From: Phoronis australis
Taxonomy: Eukaryota; Phoronida; Phoronidae
DNA: 64,000 nt
Direction of reading: 5' to 3'
Assembly: GCA_002633005.1 (NCBI GenBank)
Contig: NMRA01000386.1
Span: forward strand, 366,393-430,392
The position numbers were made by a program, and so were the translations under genes. The notes beneath the pieces are model-generated. The model worked only from the letters and a program-made list of their open reading frames with translations. It did not search any database and was not told where the DNA came from. Shown one piece after another: positions 11,301 through 23,089 of the stretch. Numbering within the stretch: position 1 is the stretch's first letter; each line of letters opens with the position of its first letter.

Positions 11301-14300
11301 GCAGAGGTTCCATTAGGATTAACGGCAAGTCTTATGAACTCAGTTCTTTTCTCATGAACCTCATATATACAGACAACATGGCTGCATTTCTTTTCTCATG
11401 AACCTCAGCTACAACAGTCATCAACATGGCTGCAGTTCTTTTCTCATGAACCTCAGCTCCAACAGTCACATATACAGTCAAGATGGCTGCTTTAACACAA
11501 AAATAAAATTAAGTCCTACTTCCACAGACCCTCCATATCCGTGCAAATAATGGCACAGATCAATTTACAAAACATATTTGCTCATTACATCTAAAATTTT
11601 ACTGTTTGACATGGAATTCTTAAAACACTAATGGCTACACTGGTTAAAGTGGCCTGTAACAGTGAACTAAGCCAATCTGGAGTCATATCATAATAGTAAT
11701 TGTTCAAGTGAAAACAGCATCGTTTGTAAGGAATGAAGTACAGTACATGAGAAAAGAACTGAATTCATAACGAACCATGGAACGCTGTCATTCACAATGT
11801 TCAGTTAATTCCCAAAGAAGTGAGTACTGTGTTTGGCGTCCTTGGTTATATTCTTTCTGAATAATTCCATCATACTTAGGTCACAGTTTCTATAAGAATG
11901 GTAGCATTTATTCTGCAACGAGCATCAGACTGAAAAATGAAGTAGTGGCGACTTAACACTTTACAGGTTGCAAACACTTTTTAAAGTACAATCGCTAGAG
12001 ACAATTAATTAAAAATTGACCATAGGGGCTCAAACTTTAGCATAGTGGTCAAATTTCAGTGTGGAGGCTCCAAATTTGAGTGTGTCCAAAAAGCCTATTA
12101 AGAGTTGTGACAGAGTGTGTGAGCAAAGAAATTGAAGACTGTACTTGTAAACCTGTTGACTGGTCTTTGCAACCACTAGGTGGCGCAGGCAACAAGCTGC
12201 CATCTGACCTTTCATATACAGCAATTTCTCCATTCTCGTCAAAGTTTTCATCTTCTTCAGACTGAAACATCAATAGCAAAAGATGGAAACACTAAATTAT
12301 AATAATGCGATTACCATTATTTGAAATGGGCTTTATTAGTATGACATCATTTTGAACAAAGTCAAATAAAATTTAAGAGTCTAAATAAAAGAGTAATAAT
12401 AATTTATATTAGATTTTACACAGCACTTCAAACCACTAAGCACTTTGAAAATTACTTCTGGGCTATGGACCTGGCACAACTTTACCCTCCTCAACTCCAC
12501 GGGAGCATGAATGAAACCCGATAATCCAACACAATGCTGTAAAAGTTTCAAAAACTAAAATCCCCCGTGGCTACCTAAATGGGAAATTTTCCAACACCGA
12601 TGAAATTTTATACAAAATGATGTGACTGTGCAGTTAAAGTCTTATTTGTGGATCCAAATCACACCATTATAGTGCTAGCACATTAATGAAATACAACTTG
12701 TTGCTGATATGGTGATGCTGTAGTTCATTCTATGCTTTTGTATGGAGGTAAGCATTACCAAGATTTCTATGAATTATAAAAAATAACTCTTCCACCCGCA
12801 TAGAAATGTGTACATTAACAGTTCTAAGTTTGGTTAGAATACCACCTGTGACTACATCACGTGACATACAAGTCTGAAAAGACTTCTGCTCCAACCAAGA
12901 CTCGAGCCTGGGACCTTCAGCTAACCGTGCAGATGCTCTAGTCAGAAATAGTCTTGGTGGCTCAGTTTTGGTGGTGTGGTGTCTATGAATTGTTTATAAC
13001 CATCATTTCTCATGTTGTTCAGTGGGATTATCATATGATTCAGGAGAAAATGTCCAATCTCTCAAAATGTCCATTAAGGAAGGGAATTGCATGGTGTACC
13101 TCCCAACTTGGCCCATTTTGCATACACAGTGCCCTCATTAACATCGCCAATTGCCTAAAGTAGCTAACGCATGTCTTAACACTAGTTACAAAGAATTATC
13201 CTTATGCACTGCATACAGTACTAGACTACTGGACATACTTTGTGCTTTTTCTTAGCCCAAATTCCAACAGTGTCTTGTGGTGAACCACAGAATCCCATGA
13301 ATCCCATTCTTTGCTAAATACTGTGTGATCATCCTTGCATTTGCCACAAGCTAATCCAAGTCCTATCCTACACAAAGCTTGACCGTGAAGTGCGGACTTT
13401 TCACTAAATAAAACATTCTGATGCTGACAATCTACATCATCTTAAAGTGGTTCTAACCTCAAGGGGAACGTTTTATTGTTTGAGGTAAATTCTTTAGCTT
13501 GAATTTTTAAATGGCGGAATGGAAGGAATACAATATTGGGATGAAGAATTGAAGAATTGAGAGCCCTGATACCAGTATTACAATATAAAATTGAATTACG
13601 CGAAAACTGCATGTCAAATATCCCGTATTAGCCACACACTTTGACCACATTGCCAGCATAATTCAGTAATAAAGGATTTCACTGTTCAAAAAGGTCACAA
13701 GTCTGTAGCCTAGAAAACTGATTTTTATCTCAGCTCGTTAGTATGATGACAAAATGTTCAAAAATCTATCAATAGTGTTAGAAAAACAGAGATGAAAAAG
13801 TGTTGAAAAACCGCTATAAAGTTTCAGTATAATCAAAAACGTTTTTCAGATAGCCACACTCAGTCAAAACCCTCACAGTTGCAGGCGGTATGATATAAAC
13901 AGAAGAAAAAATGTCACAAAGACTTCTTTAAATATACTCACCGCTCTTTCTAATTTAACAGATAGTAGTTCCATTTGCTCTGGTACTACACCTGGCTCTA
14001 GGACTCCACAGTTTGCTGACTTCTGGCCTGAAGACAAGGCCAAGGGGGCAGGAACAGATTTGTAATTTCTTGACACTTTCATTTTCAGATCTGTTATAAG
14101 TCCATGTATAGATGACAAAATTCTGTCGCACTGGTGACATATGGCACCACTGGTGATATGCACCTGGAAAACATCGGATGTAAACTTACAGCACAAAATA
14201 CAAATTTCATACCATTCTCGTTTTGGATTAATAGCAACCCGGGGTCTCTTCCATTCCCCTCAAATGAGCGACAGTTAGTATGCAAGTATGGTAACACATG

Positions 14301-16019
14301 GTCAGAGTTTAATCGAACTGCAAGAGTTTTAACACACCAGTTTTACCACATGAATTTTGTGACAACCAATAGAAAAACATGAAAAACCCATATATGAAAT
14401 TAATTCCTACTTACATAAAATTTTCAAGAACTTTTCAAGGCTTTGTGTAAAAATGCAAGACAAATGTTAAAATTCAAGGACTTGAAGAGACCTCTGTTGA
14501 TCTCAATCAAAACTTTTAAAGTTTAGTGGGAACCATGTTAAACTTCAATTATGTTTTATGTTTATCATGGTACAGTTACTCTAGTAGTTTCTAGACTATT
14601 CAGAAGACCTACTTGTCAACCATGGTTTCATTTGTGATTGCTTCATAACCAAAAAAGTCATATGTAATTCTACTTCAGCACCATATCCATCCAAATCAAT
14701 TCAAACAACATTACTAGCTTCAAATATATGCCTTCTTGACCCGTGTTGCTAAAGTAACAGGAGGATGAGAAAGTACGCAACATGTCGAAACAAAATTCTA
14801 GTCGTTTACAAAGCCAACCTAATAGCTTTGACGTAGCTGTGAAACTTCGATACTGAATCACAAGCTTAATTTAAATTAATTGGTATCTCTTACTCCATAA
14901 CATGAACTAAGACTTTTTAAGACATAGTCAATTCTTTTTAACTAAAAAATCCAAGTGGACGCAGGGATATTCCTGACTTAGTTTGAACCTGTGCCCTTTG
15001 GGCACACCTGAACTGTGCCTTTTTTTCAAAAAGTTGTGCCCAACATCCTATTTATTACCCGACTGGTTGTAAGTTGACCTGAATCTCGCATTTTTGGAAC
15101 TGTGTTGCATTTTAAAAGATGCGACTTTTTATTTTTTGTGAGCTAATGGAGCAAAGGTGAGCTTTAGAAATATCTGTGCCAGGACGACTGATTGCTGGCT
15201 GTACACAGTGGGAGGGGACTTCAAAAATCCCCGTTAAAAGGTTGACATCATTCCCCCTGGCGCGAGCAGTGTAAAAACAGCCAGTAGCAAATTTTGCAAG
15301 GGAATGAAAGACTGTTCCAAAAAAGTTTGATTGCCATTATGTTATTTGTTGGAGCTGGAAAGAGTTAAAGACATTATTGCCCCTCCTAAGTGTCCCTCTA
15401 TGCACAAAAGGTAAAAGAACACAACTTTGACGGCTTAATCGGCGCTAAGCATAATTCGGCGAAAAGCTTCCGGCATGTGAAAGTCCAGTTATGCGAGCAT
15501 CACTGACTCTACTGCTAATTAAGAGACGGTGGCACGGTCTGTCTAGGGGAGACAGACTTAACATTAACAACCATCTCAACTGGCCCCAGTAGAGATGGTG
15601 GCCATCCCACATAGGCCCTCCGGCAACCATATCTCGGCAATTGGACAATTTAATATTGCTCCCGTAAGTGTATATAACATCATACATATATATTCTGTAT
15701 TAGAGGTGTGCTCTAAAAGGATGAAATAAAGCTTAGAAGCTCTCCTGTGTCTCAAACTTTTCTCAAAAGTTCGCCATTATCGACCGTGGCGTAGTCTTCG
15801 CCTTCATAATTCAGCTTCAATGGTGCAGTGCCTCTGCACAAACAATGTGAAGATGAAACATCATATTACCGAGCAGTACTGTAGAATCATATCCACAACA
15901 AACTGCCCTACAGCAGAATTCAAAAGAAAGTGAGTTCCATTCTTGCCGTCAATATTCACTCCGCAAACAGCACAATCGAACTTCGCCAGACACAATTTGT
16001 CACAACAGGAGTCGTCCAT
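8341..16019 (-). CDS. ZNF-A: ZAD-like multi-C2H2 zinc-finger protein
   Basis: Four coding exons on minus: 16019-15870 (50 codons from ATG), 14163-13942 (74 codons), 12261-12145 (39 codons; its donor is the least certain) and 11248-8341. Exons 1-2 jointly encode a ZAD-like module: CAVC with VVDMILQYCS in exon 1, then AICHQCDRILSSIHGL in exon 2. Exon 4 encodes an acidic/Ser-rich linker, a conserved FILLPPGTVLPNMTVN block and about 15 zinc fingers. Three adjacent fingers (YKCIKCGRGF..., YKCGVCGVSF..., YPCSVCGCRF...) end in H-X3-C instead of H-X3-H. The assembled frame is broken at 9784, where a 390-base stretch is repeated around one n. Omitting one copy restores an open exon of 838 codons plus stop and a protein of about 1001 residues. 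This is probably a nuclear sequence-specific DNA-binding factor; its target is unknown. It is a paralogue of the gene at 33334-45135. Confidence 0.88.
9394..10174. repeat. 390-bp duplicated contig ends around a single n (assembly artefact)
   Basis: Positions 9394-9783 and 9785-10174 are the same 390 bases with only about two substitutions seen (gcgcagatg/gcgccgatg and atctttgacc/atctctgacc). A lone n separates them. The left contig ends where the right copy ends, and the right contig starts where the left copy starts, which is the pattern of an unmerged overlap. The segment encodes ZNF-A fingers 2-6. The paralogue has these fingers only once, and deleting 391 bases restores the frame. Confidence 0.9.
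10549..10632 (-). repeat. 21-bp coding minisatellite in ZNF-A (about 4 units)
   Basis: Three near-perfect 21-base units and one degenerate unit encode the heptads SASTSQG / SASTSQR just before the FILLPPGTV block. The unit length is a multiple of three, so copy changes keep the frame. The paralogue has a longer array at the same place (35355-35540). Confidence 0.8.
11341..11490. repeat. Tandem repeat of about 46-50 bp in ZNF-A intron 3
   Basis: The core ttcttttctcatgaacctca occurs three times (about 11344, 11390 and 11436). Each copy is followed by related text ending in aacatggctgc or aagatggctgc. It is a short imperfect tandem array between exons 4 and 3 of ZNF-A. Confidence 0.7.
12870..12950 (-). 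mobile_element. tRNA-derived SINE remnant (minus strand)
   Basis: On minus the sequence reads gcacggttagctgaaggtcc then caggctcgagtcttgg. GGCTCGAGTCT resembles a pol III B box. A second copy with the same gctgaa-gtccca-ttcgaa order lies at 36775-36840. It sits in a ZNF-A intron. No intact tRNA cloverleaf is seen. Confidence 0.45.
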
Positions 16020-16887
16020 TTTGCCTTGCCTTGCCTGATCCCAGCTCAAAGAAGGTAGCAGGCCTAATGTCTAATGAACTGATAGTTCATGGCGATTGTT
16101 TTGCGCAGCACCGACAAGAGAACGTGATTCTACACGACGGACAGCCATGTTCGCTTGAACTCTTGTACGATTGGCACTTTCTCCAGTAGTATTAGTCTGT
16201 GGAAGACGTTTCACGCAGATGCCACTAATTTAAGCCACAGACAAACAGTTTTGTCTTCTCAGTGCTATCACCTGAACAATAACTTAGGGTCTTTGTTAAC
16301 GTCAGTTGCAGAAAAATACATGCCATTTCTAGTTCTGAGGGTATTAAGGTCACCCACTGACCTATTTATGAAAGAGCTGCCAGCTGCCCTTTTGTCTCGC
16401 TAGCTTCAGAGTCTGGTCAAAGACGTTAAAACATTCTTATAGCGTCACGGACGGTAGCGTAGCCTAGCGGGCGTGTGTGCGCTGACGAAGTACGCGAAGC
16501 GTTGGGCTACGGCCGATATCAGTTTGTCAAATTCAAAATTGTGAAGTGCCTTTTGCTTAAAATATTGAAAACAAAAAAAACATGAGCAGTGCCATGGAAA
16601 ATACACATTGGCAAAATCTTGGGCAGTAAAGTAAGTTACGAGAAATACATCATAAGCAATTGACTCAGTAATCAGAAGTAAACAAGTGAAAATATGTGAT
16701 TGGAGGATGAGCAGGTACAGAACATGAAAGATTTTGTCCAGGGAGGTCAGGGAAGTAATAAACGTAAGACAGACCTGCTGAAGAAGATGAGAGAAAAAAC
16801 GGGGGCGGCGCCCTCAACCGGCCCGAAAGTGGGGGCGGAAATAGCTTTCTTTCCCCAATATTCCAGGTGTTAATATCAATTAATTAA

Positions 16888-17490
16888 NNNNNNNNNNNNN
16901 NNNNNNNNNNNNNNNNNNNNNNNNNNNNNNNNNNNNNNNNNNNNNNNNNNNNNNNNNNNNNNNNNNNNNNNNNNNNNNNNNNNNNNNNNNNNNNNNNNNN
17001 NNNNNNNNNNNNNNNNNNNNNNNNNNNNNNNNNNNNNNNNNNNNNNNNNNNNNNNNNNNNNNNNNNNNNNNNNNNNNNNNNNNNNNNNNNNNNNNNNNNN
17101 NNNNNNNNNNNNNNNNNNNNNNNNNNNNNNNNNNNNNNNNNNNNNNNNNNNNNNNNNNNNNNNNNNNNNNNNNNNNNNNNNNNNNNNNNNNNNNNNNNNN
17201 NNNNNNNNNNNNNNNNNNNNNNNNNNNNNNNNNNNNNNNNNNNNNNNNNNNNNNNNNNNNNNNNNNNNNNNNNNNNNNNNNNNNNNNNNNNNNNNNNNNN
17301 NNNNNNNNNNNNNNNNNNNNNNNNNNNNNNNNNNNNNNNNNNNNNNNNNNNNNNNNNNNNNNNNNNNNNNNNNNNNNNNNNNNNNNNNNNNNNNNNNNNN
17401 NNNNNNNNNNNNNNNNNNNNNNNNNNNNNNNNNNNNNNNNNNNNNNNNNNNNNNNNNNNNNNNNNNNNNNNNNNNNNNNNNNNNNNNNNN
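16888..17490. other. Sequencing gap (603 n)
   Basis: Unresolved run of n. Nothing can be said about its content. Open frames crossing it have no meaning. Confidence 0.99.
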
Positions 17491-17559
17491 AAAAAGGAGA
17501 AACGTCGCTCGTAGGATGTAAGACACAACAGATGGATGCAAAAAGAAATTCCACAGATA

Positions 17560-17820
17560 TCGAGTCCTCAGTGGCTCAGTGGATGCAGCACAAGACCAGC
17601 AATCTGAAGGGCAGTGGTTCGATTCCCAGTGGAGACGGCACAAGACCAGCAACCTGAAGACCGGAGGCGGAGACGGCACAAGACCAGCAACCTGAAGACC
17701 GGAGGCGGAGACGGCAGAGACGGCAGAGACGGGCCCCCTCTCGCACACGCGCCCCCTCTGACACACGCACCCTCTCACACACACGCACCCTCTCTAGCCC
17801 CCTCTCCCACACCCTCTCAA
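17560..17820 (+). mobile_element. tRNA-derived SINE head with 3' tandem repeats
   Basis: A perfect pol III A-box match (TGGCTCAGTGG, 17572-17582) and B-box match (GGTTCGATTCC, 17616-17626) lie 34 bases apart, as in tRNA genes. The flanks do not form a full acceptor stem, so a tRNA-derived SINE is more likely than a tRNA gene. From 17630 the text becomes a tandem repeat of a unit of about 38 bases (gagacggcacaagaccagca...), then short agacggcag repeats and a CA/CT-rich tail. Confidence 0.6.
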
Positions 17821-18534
17821 TGACAGCACACAGTTCTAGGTAGAATCAGGGCAGACGTATTTTCCTGATGGCTCTGTCGTCAATAAAATGTAAGAAAAGG
17901 TCAGAACACTTTTCTCCTGTGGAAAAGATTTCCCCGCAGGACTATATATTTACAGAGCAAATTGATGTCATTCAAGAAGAGCAAGAACAGTGATGCCAAA
18001 ACAAGTCAACGGAAGCAACAGGCTTGGAGGGACAGTGGTTCTTGACTTGGGGAGACCGGGGCTAGTTCGACCCTTTTTTGAAAAAAGCGCAATATTGTGG
18101 AAACTACTTAAGCTGGTTCATCCATAAGCGCTGCGCGAGAAGTGCGATCTGTCAGTCAATATGTGGGGCATATTTAAGCGATGTAAGTGCACTGGTCTTG
18201 TAGCAATTTTCGTTTTAAAATGTCCACCTTCGGGGGTCCACCTTGCCCTGGCCCTCGGCAAGTTGGGTCCACCCACGGGACACGTTCGGCCTCCATTGCA
18301 GTACTCTTAAAATGAACAAAACACATTTTTGCACAATTTTGTGTTGGTGTATGCCTGTTTTTTTGTCCCAAAGGACCGTAAAGTACACAAGAACTAGGGT
18401 TTGAATGTCAACTGTCTATTAAAAATACTTCGCAAATATCATAATCTTTTACTTACTAAACTGATGATCGGATGCTACTTTTTTACTCAATGAGCTATTA
18501 AAAGTAAACAACGTGAGAGTTTAAACGTATTTGC

Positions 18535-18890
18535 TTTAGTCCCCATCTGAGTTAAAGCTGTGGTACACAAAGGAGTACAGCATCCCATCTTCAGCGCATT
18601 CCTTGTGGGCCGCAGGGGACCCAATTTTCTCTACTCCTGCTGTTAGAATATGGCTCTAGACAAACGAGTCAAAACACTCCTGTTCATACTCGCTCTCTGA
18701 AGATGGGGATGGCGATCTCTCTTCTTTTTGTTTTGGTTTTGTGTTAACAGCAAGCTTTCTCGCAGGTTTTTCTTCTTTCCCTTAACTTGTGCTTCTCTCA
18801 GGGCCTCTTTCTCTGGTGTATAGGTGAGAATGGCCGATTTTCTCCGTTTTCTGTTTCCACCTGTGGTTTTGCGCGGTGGAGCTGTTGGGT
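18535..18890 (-). mobile_element. Pogo/Tigger-like (DDE_1) transposase relic, C-terminal part
   Basis: The minus-strand translation in broken frames reads GNRKRRKSAILTYTPEKEAL, then KKLAVNT-type basic text, SESEYEQECFDSFV, and AAHKECAEDG...FNSDGD before a stop. This matches the C-terminal layout of Tigger/Jerky-like transposases: a basic RKSAxLTDTPEK segment followed by a degenerate PHD/zinc-ribbon of W-H-x2-C type. Frameshifts and a stop show it is dead. It touches the LINE fragment at 18900. Confidence 0.6.
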
Positions 18891-18899
18891 GTAGTCTTA

Positions 18900-19320
18900 C
18901 TGTCTGCAGTAGTAGTAGGAGTAATACACTTTATTCATGTTACTACAAAAACATACAATTCATACCAATTCACGCTTATGGAGACTCTGTGAAGGACACA
19001 AAGGAGCCACCAGAGAATAAAATATAGAGTTATAGATAACCAGAATTATAACATTAGGTGATAATGTAATTTAAAACTACTTGTAAAAAGACTAGGAGAG
19101 ATAAATAGTTACTCACAAAGCAGTTGGGAATTGTGCACTCAAGTGCATAACTTTCAAAACAAACCTTTTTAAAATAATTTATAACAGAGGATAACGAATG
19201 GGTAAAAAATTTTTCGGAAACACTTTCAGGAAGGTTATTAATGATATGAGGTAGGGCATTGCGAGCTGAATTTCAGAAAATGATTTAGTACAACGAGGAG
19301 TTTGTAGAAGATGTTGGAAA
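18900..19320 (-). mobile_element. Non-LTR retrotransposon 3' end (LINE fragment)
   Basis: On minus, the frame ARNALPHIINNLPESVSEKF followed by YFKKVCFESYAL resembles the extreme C-terminus of CR1/L2-type reverse transcriptases (the W/ARNxLPxxI ... FKxxLxxxL pattern). Downstream on minus is an untranslated tail with ATGAATAAAGTG, then a short ctactactact tail near 18905, typical of LINE 3' ends. It is 5' truncated. Confidence 0.5.
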
Positions 19321-20043
19321 GAAAGCCAGTGACCTTACTGAATTAGCCTATAGCTTGTTTTGCTCTATATGCGTAAAATACACTACTGTTTAGCCCTATT
19401 TTGAGTGTTTTGTTACGACAACAACGCGAAGTTTGTGGCATTCAATCTGCAAAATTTAAGCAATTCATTCTTTGGTGGGTAAGTGGTCACATTGATCGAG
19501 ACACGTAAGTGAACATAGTTTTTTATGGAAGTACGGTTGTGTGAAGGTTTGTCTAGGCGATTTCAATTAATGAAAATACTTCCGACGCCTATCCAGAATC
19601 AAGAATAGATCGCCTCTTCATTATGTGTATGGCGATCGACCTGCCCGAGAGACCGGCCCTCCAACCATAAAAGCCAGAATGGAGTCGTGTAAGATATTTG
19701 CTACAAGGTGATCTTCCCAACTTGTTGTTGGGCTATAGAATCGAACAACTAGTTGGGAGCAACGGGAAAACGCCGTAATGATCCAGGCCATGTAATTGGC
19801 TAACTCGAACGTAGCCCTTAGTCTGTCCAGAGACCGTCTTTGGTCTATCTCCGGTTCTCCCTGTAGCAGCTCCGTGAGCGGAAGCAGGGATCTGAGTTCG
19901 CGCAGTGCCAAGTCCACTGACCATTTTTACATGTCTGTAAAGTGAACGTTCGAAAAATGTAGTCCAGCCACAACACGTGTTCTTTCTGGCCTTTGTGACC
20001 ATGTTCACATTTCTTCACTCAAATTCAATAAACACCTTTAAAC
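19251..20043. repeat. 793-bp repeat, copy 1
   Basis: This is nearly identical to 20476-21267, with about ten substitutions and one indel seen. Both end at aataaacacctttaaac. Between the copies lies about 430 bp of unique sequence (20044-20474) and an n. Unlike the 9784 junction, the left contig does not end in the repeat, so a plain overlap does not explain it. A direct-repeat (LTR-like) element, a tandem duplication or a mis-scaffolded second haplotype remain possible. On minus it holds an open frame of 98 codons (19917-19624, LALRELRSLLPLTELLQG...) kept in both copies and without recognisable domains. Confidence 0.8.
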
Positions 20044-20245
20044 AGTATACACCATGGATTTTTGCACATTTTTAATTACCGGTGGCCACAGACTAAATGT
20101 ATGACGTAAAATTTAGCTAAACCCATGTTTATTTTGTGTAATTAGCTCGAAATTTTGATTTTTCTTTCAATTTTGCCAATTTTCACATTTCCCGCCAAGT
20201 GACGTCATGGGTTGAACACAAGAGATCAGTGACTAGCATTGAACA

Positions 20246-20474
20246 ATGGCGAAGTGCAGAGAATTTGAAAGTGACGACGATTATGAGCAAGAATTGAACG
20301 AATACTATGAAGAAACCTACGGGAATGGTGGCCAGGATGAGAAAATTTGGTTGCACGAAAGCGAGAATAAGTTTAATGTGCTTCCGGCAGCGCCCTACTT
20401 TGAGCCTTCAGAACTGGATCCTCCCGCGAGAGAAGCGGCCTCGGGCTCGGCGAGTCAACCCAGTCATCCAACAG
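20246..20474 (+). CDS. Unrecognised acidic protein start, truncated at an n
   Basis: The frame opens with ATGG in a good context (gaacaATGG). It encodes about 76 residues, acidic and tyrosine-rich at the start (MAKCREFESDDDYEQELNEY), then Pro/Ser-rich, and runs into the n at 20475. A TGACGTCA (CRE-type) motif lies about 45 bases upstream. It could be the first exon of a host gene or the first ORF of a mobile element flanked by the 793-bp repeats. No family was recognised. Confidence 0.3.
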
Positions 20475-20475
20475 N

Positions 20476-21267
20476 GTAGGGCATTGCGAGCTGAATTTCA
20501 GAAAATGATTTAGTACAACGAGGAGTTTGTAGAAGATGTTGGAAAGAAAGCCAGTGACCTTACTGAATTAGCCTATAGCTTGTTTTGCTCTATATGCGTA
20601 AAATACACTACTGTTTAGCCCTATTTTGAGTGTTTTGTTACGACAACAACGCGAAGTTTGTGGCATCCAATCTGCAAAATTTAAGCAATTCATTCTTTGG
20701 TGGGTAAGTGGTCACATTGATCGAGACACGTAAGTGAACGTAGTTTTTTATGGAAGTACGGTTGTGTGAAGGTTTGTCTAGGCGATTTCAATTAATGAAA
20801 ATACTCCCGACGCCTATCCAGAATCAAGAATAGATCGCCTCTTCATTATGTGTATGGCGATCGACCTGCCCGAGATCCGGCCCTGCAACCATAAAAGCCA
20901 GAATGGAGTTGTGTAAGATATTTGCTACAAGGTGATCTTCCCAACTCGTTGTTGGGCTATAGAATCGAACAACTAGTTGGGAGCAACGGGAAAACGCCGT
21001 AATGATCCAGGCCATGTAATTGGCTAACTCGAACGTAGCCCTTAGTCTGTCCAGAGACCGTCTTCGGTCTATCTCCGGTTCTCCCTGTAGCAGCTCCGTG
21101 AGCGGAAGCAGGGACCTGAGTTCGCGCAGTGCCAAGTCCACTGACCATTTTTACATGTCTGTAAAGTGAACGTTCGAAAAATGTAGTCCAGCCACGACAC
21201 GTGTTCTTTCTGGCCTTTGTGACCATGTTCACATTTCTTCACTCAAATTCAATAAACACCTTTAAAC
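20476..21267. repeat. 793-bp repeat, copy 2
   Basis: Second copy of 19251-20043, beginning directly after the n at 20475. Differences include catccaatc for cattcaatc, gaacgtagt for gaacatagt, and cgagatccgg for cgagagaccgg. The minus-strand open frame persists with only a few amino-acid changes before the indel near its end. Confidence 0.8.
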
Positions 21268-21269
21268 GT

Positions 21270-23085
21270 TACATTAATTTTCCTGGGACATGAAAAAAGT
21301 GCGTAGCGATGTGCACAGAGAGTTACGTTCGGCATACGAAAATATTGCCCGCGCGTTTTTATACTGAGCAGAAGGCGACACAACTTAGTGCCAGAGGCGT
21401 AAGTAAAATACAAACCTTTTAGTCACTCATACAACTGTAGGTTTCTGCGATAATTTAACGTTCCAGTCTCGATAGTTCTTTCGCGAGCTCTTTTGATTTA
21501 GCCTAACATGATCTTTCCTTAGTGGCGCCCCGGCAGCTTTTCTCGCAAAAAAGTTACTACAGGAGTTTACTATGAAACGCCACCCTTCAGATGATCGCAA
21601 ACGACAGTTGCCGACACCCACTTGGTGATATCCTTGTAATAGAGGAAATTAAATTATATTTAAAATGAAACTGATTGAAGACGTAGCTAGGCTGAAGTAT
21701 CGGTCACATACGGTGCCACATCGTGCACATGCTATTTTGCCATGTCAATCAATCGACAATTTGAAAAAATCCGACTCAGACAAGCAAATCAAGTGCGAAT
21801 ACGCAGTGCTAGTCATTTATTTTTTACACCGTGACCTACTGTAGGTGCAAGCCCAGATTCACGACAATGTATGGTTCTAATATCATGCAGCAGTGGTTGC
21901 ATGGGACAGTTTTATGCCGCAATTTAAGTGGCCTCCTCGGTGAAGGCTGACCGGAGCCCCTAGATATGCCGAATGAAATATATAGAAAATGAGCAGCAAA
22001 TCGGTGATATCTTGTTCTCAATTTTGTCAAGTGAAAAACAATTTCGAGAAAAAAAACGAAAAAACGGAAAGGACAGAGCGGCAGATGATCCTATGCCATA
22101 GAGTGGTCCGTGGAGATAGATAGTTTTGCGTTCCATAAAATTGTTCACTTGATTTCAAAGATCCAGTGAAATAAGGGCTCTGCAAAGCTCTTCACAAAAT
22201 TTGTCGACTCACGTTCTCAAGTGCGTTTTAACGATGGGTGCTGGAGCTCTTCTATATTGGTACATGTGTTTCTTAACAGACGGGTTGTTCAGTCTTTTTT
22301 CACACAGCAGTGGTCACGTCGCTCGTTCTCACATAGACGAGCTGCTGGGGAAGGTATTGCATCTGCTGGTTCAATTTGAGCGAGGAGTACAATAAGCTAT
22401 TTACATTCAAGCCTCCAGACCTTCTCTTGGGTGGCGCCACATACAAACTGTACCGCTCAGTGCGGAAAAGAGAGAATAGACAGCACCACCGTTCCCATGT
22501 GACCAGAGTTTTCGTGAATCATAGCCGAGGATTTTACATCAACTTATGGTGAAGGAGACAAGAAATTTCCGAGGCACAAGCCGGAATGTAGGAAAATATT
22601 CAGCCCAGCAGAGAAGTCTTATACTTAACATGTTATGGAGTTTCTGGATGGCTCAAGACTTAAATTTTGTTGTTGTTTTTACTAATGAACAGCTGTTATG
22701 AATGAATATACGTATATTCTAGATTTTCAGGTCGATTTTATAATGCCGAGCCTCAACTGACAAAACTGTGTCTCACTAATGGCAGTAAAAATATTTTAAA
22801 GAGAAAAAATGTCGCTTTTTGGCGAAAACCGTCAGTATCACTACGCCGCCTTGTTGGACGTTCATGTTGGAAGGCGACCCATTAATACCTTTAAACGATC
22901 CATTACAAGTTGCTAATCGGAGCTTGAATATCTTGTTAAGTTTTTAACAATCGTGTACAGTTACTTTTTCAGATACCATTAAGAAGAACATGGTCTTAAG
23001 AAAATGTACTGCAAAAAATAATGAGAACAAGAGCAATGTGGAGCGTTGATATACGCCCACCGCGTACATCGCATATATTATAGAG
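21270..23085. other. No gene seen
   Basis: A+T-rich sequence between the 793-bp repeat and the first hairpin repeat unit. Only short open frames without domain signatures occur, and no RNA gene was recognised. Confidence 0.4.
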
Positions 23086-23089
23086 AATC

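Noticed and set aside
17572-17640. A true tRNA gene
   Set aside because: A and B boxes are perfect, but the flanking acceptor and T-arm stems do not pair, and tandem repeats follow; a SINE head fits better.
16876-17784. Open frames of 200-300 codons on minus across the gap
   Set aside because: They consist mostly of unknown residues from the 603 n and have no meaning.
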